This document shows positions 5,935-7,458 of a stretch of DNA of 7,458 nucleotides, piece after piece. The translations under genes were made by a program, and so were the position numbers. This stretch comes from an uncultured Erysipelotrichaceae bacterium (GTDB lineage: Bacteria; Bacillota_I; Bacilli_A; Erysipelotrichales; Erysipelotrichaceae): NCBI GenBank assembly GCA_937874965.1, contig CALNCD010000272.1, positions 1 through 7,458 of the forward strand, read 5' to 3'. Under the pieces are notes generated by a model. The model saw nothing but the letters and a program-made list of their open reading frames with translations, did no database searches and was not told the DNA's origin. The first letter of the stretch is position 1. Every line of letters begins with the position of its first letter.

Positions 5935-6921
5935 ATGCGTATCTTGTGTTATGGAGTCCGTTCAGTTGAACGGGAGATTTTCAAATCACTGAATGAACGG
6001 TTTAAGTTCGATCTCGTTTTGGAAGAATCATTGTTGGATCATGAGAATCTTCGTGAAGCCGAAGGATGTGAGGCCATTATGGTCAGAGGGAACTGCCTGG
6101 TGGATGAGCGTGCGTTGCAGCAGTTTCAGAAGATGGGGTTGAAATATATTCTGACCCGCACAGCCGGATATAATCATATTGATCTGAATGCGGCAAAAGC
6201 CTATGGTGTCAAGGTAGCATATGTGCCGACCTATTCTCCTAACGCGATTTCGGAGTTGGTATTGACATATGCGATGATGTTGACGCGTCATGGCGCGCTC
6301 ATGACAAAGCGGACCTCACAAGGGGATTATCGGGTTGATGGTCAGATGTTCGCCAAGGAAATTCGGAATTCTGTGGTCGGAGTTATCGGTCTGGGTCATA
6401 TCGGGATAACGACTGCGAAAACATTCAGAGCAATCGGCGCTCGGGTGTTAGGGTATAATCGACGTGTGAAAAGTGAACTGGATTGCTGTGAACAAGTGAC
6501 GCTTGATGAATTGCTGAGGCAAAGTGATATTATCAGTCTGCACATTCCCTATCAAAAAGGAGTGAATGATCAGATGGTCAACGAATCCTTTCTTGCAAAG
6601 ATGAAAACGGGAGCTGTCCTGATCAATACTTCACGCGGTGAACTTCAAGATATTGATGCTGTGTTGAAAAGAGTTGAAGCAGGACAACTGAGCGGCTTTG
6701 CAACGGATGTCCTCGTCAATGAAACCAAATACTTCTACCAACACCATCCCGATGCTGTCGATGAACTGGACCAGAGAATCCGCAGACTTTACCCTCAGGT
6801 TCTGATTACACCGCATATTGGTTCATTCACGGATACTGCCGTGAGTAATATGGTGGAGATTTCCTATGAAAATCTCCGAGAATTCATGGAAACCGGAACA
6901 TCAAAGAATCAGTTAGCATAG
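5935..6921 (+). CDS. D-lactate dehydrogenase-like D-2-hydroxyacid dehydrogenase
   Basis: A 328-residue cytoplasmic oxidoreductase, normal length for the D-lactate/D-2-hydroxyisocaproate/VanH group. It probably reduces pyruvate or another 2-ketoacid to the D-hydroxyacid. Subfamily motifs are TRTAGYNHID (74-83), VPTYSPNAISE (97-107), Rossmann GLGHIG (152-157), and the catalytic triad Arg234 (NTSRGEL), Glu263 (VNETKYF) and His294 (TPHIGSF), all present. An oddity: after the second Rossmann strand the sequence is GYNRR (173-177), without the Asp that selects NAD in classical D-LDHs, so NADP(H) use is possible. The start at 5935 follows GGGGGG with 4-base spacing, and a separate promoter and palindrome lie upstream, so the gene is monocistronic as far as visible. 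Whether its substrate is pyruvate or a branched or aromatic 2-ketoacid cannot be read from sequence. Confidence 0.88.
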   Translation: MRILCYGVRSVEREIFKSLNERFKFDLVLEESLLDHENLREAEGCEAIMVRGNCLVDERALQQFQKMGLKYILTRTAGYNHIDLNAAKAYGVKVAYVPTYSPNAISELVLTYAMMLTRHGALMTKRTSQGDYRVDGQMFAKEIRNSVVGVIGLGHIGITTAKTFRAIGARVLGYNRRVKSELDCCEQVTLDELLRQSDIISLHIPYQKGVNDQMVNESFLAKMKTGAVLINTSRGELQDIDAVLKRVEAGQLSGFATDVLVNETKYFYQHHPDAVDELDQRIRRLYPQVLITPHIGSFTDTAVSNMVEISYENLREFMETGTSKNQLA

Positions 6922-7419
6922 TCGAATCGCTTTAGTCTGATGGTCTGCCTGATTTTTATCATTTTTCTCAATTACAGTGAAGTCTATCCTGACTGCGCTA
7001 ATACTGGACCTGGAATCCAGGCATGAACTTTGTCTCAAATTTACTGTCTTTGAAGCTTCTTGTTCATGTCTTTTTCTTTATTTTATTGACCCCTGAGTTG
7101 AATTCAAAATCTTGAATGGTTTAATGAATGAGTAAATTTAAGGATTGATTTCTGATTTGTGCAGAAGTTAATTTTTTTTATAACATTCGGAGAGCTCATA
7201 AATTCTTCAATCAATAATGAATATTCGGTTTTGATTATTTTCGCAGGACCTCGTACATGATCAGAAACTAGAAGGTTCAGTGATAGATGGCATAAGATTA
7301 ATGCTGATTTATTAAAGAAAGATTAAATAAACGGACATGTACTTTCTCGTGAAATTTTAAAAGTTATTGAACGATTTATTCTAGGTGAAGTGCTGACATT
7401 TTCGGCTTTAAAAAATATA
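6922..7419. other. AT-rich intergenic stretch without a supported gene
   Basis: About 500 bases after the dehydrogenase with stops in all frames at short intervals and no start with a good ribosome binding site. It contains the palindrome CCTGGA-A-TCCAGG (7009-7021) and the inverted repeat at 7022-7068, becoming very AT-rich after about 7070. A frame in phase with the terminal GTG is open from 7327, but it lacks a convincing start. Confidence 0.55.
7022..7080 (+). terminator. Inverted repeat with T-rich tail, weak terminator candidate
   Basis: CATGAAC (7022-7028) pairs with GTTCATG (7062-7068), and the self-complementary GAAGCTTC (7052-7059) lies between them. A T-rich run (TCTTTTTCTTTA) follows directly. 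It lies about 100 bases beyond the dehydrogenase stop, and the AT-rich stem and long loop make it a poor intrinsic terminator. Confidence 0.3.
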
Positions 7420-7428
7420 TGTTATACT
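7420..7428 (+). promoter_or_regulatory. Extended -10 promoter for the next gene
   Basis: TGTTATACT is an extended -10 (TG, one base, TATACT). A clear -35 at the right distance is absent (TTTCGG at 7400), as is common for extended -10 promoters. It precedes a ribosome binding site and GTG start. Confidence 0.45.
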
Positions 7429-7455
7429 AAGTTAAACAGAAAGGGGAAACATAAC

Positions 7456-7458
7456 GTG
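7456..7458 (+). CDS. Probable GTG start codon of a gene continuing past the window
   Basis: GTG occupies the last three bases, nine bases after AAAGGGG (7440-7446), which fits a ribosome binding site, and 27 bases after the extended -10. Only the start codon is visible, so nothing can be said about the product. The reading frame is also open upstream to 7327, so the gene could start earlier, but no better start is seen. Confidence 0.35.

Noticed and set aside
6922..7458. CRISPR array, tRNA or insertion sequence in the long intergenic stretch
   Set aside because: No regularly spaced repeats, cloverleaf pattern, or transposase reading frame with terminal repeats was seen.

Overview
The window is about 46% GC by eye and nearly every gene lies on the + strand, with strong GGAGG-type ribosome binding sites and stop/start overlaps. 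A free-standing mannitol EIIA, and a mannitol EIICB followed directly by a PRD-type MtlR, is the layout of low-GC Gram-positive bacteria (Bacillota). Species cannot be fixed from the sequence; an Erysipelotrichia-like or other gut Bacillota host is only a guess.

Positions 1-5111 hold a hexitol PTS operon. In order: the C-terminal EIIB end of a mannitol-type EIICB (mtlA, cut by the window edge), a palindromic hairpin, the activator mtlR, the EIIA gene mtlF, a PfkB-family 1-phosphofructokinase-like kinase, and an alcohol dehydrogenase closely resembling SorE (L-sorbose-1-phosphate reductase). From mtlR to the sorE-like gene each start codon overlaps the previous gene (by 8, 4 and 11 bases), so these four are almost certainly co-transcribed and translationally coupled. 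A long stem-loop follows the last gene.

The most interesting point is what is missing. Where mtlD (mannitol-1-phosphate 5-dehydrogenase) would be expected there is a SorE-like dehydrogenase plus a fructose-1-phosphate-type kinase. SorE chemistry acts on the carbon next to the phosphate. On mannitol-1-phosphate that reaction would give fructose-1-phosphate, which the neighbouring kinase could turn into fructose-1,6-bisphosphate. The operon may therefore encode an alternative mannitol route that avoids fructose-6-phosphate and phosphofructokinase. This is inference from gene content.

Positions 5112-5934 are mostly non-coding, with small or broken genes: a 74-residue two-helix membrane protein (5390-5614), a 49-codon reading frame with a perfect Shine-Dalgarno but an internal TGA (5650-5799), and a protein-like stretch without a clear start (5238-5348). 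A good sigma-A promoter (5854-5882) and a perfect palindrome (5904-5920) precede a D-lactate dehydrogenase-like gene (5935-6921).

Positions 6922-7458 are AT-rich, with inverted repeats, an extended -10 promoter and a ribosome binding site leading to a probable GTG start in the last three bases.
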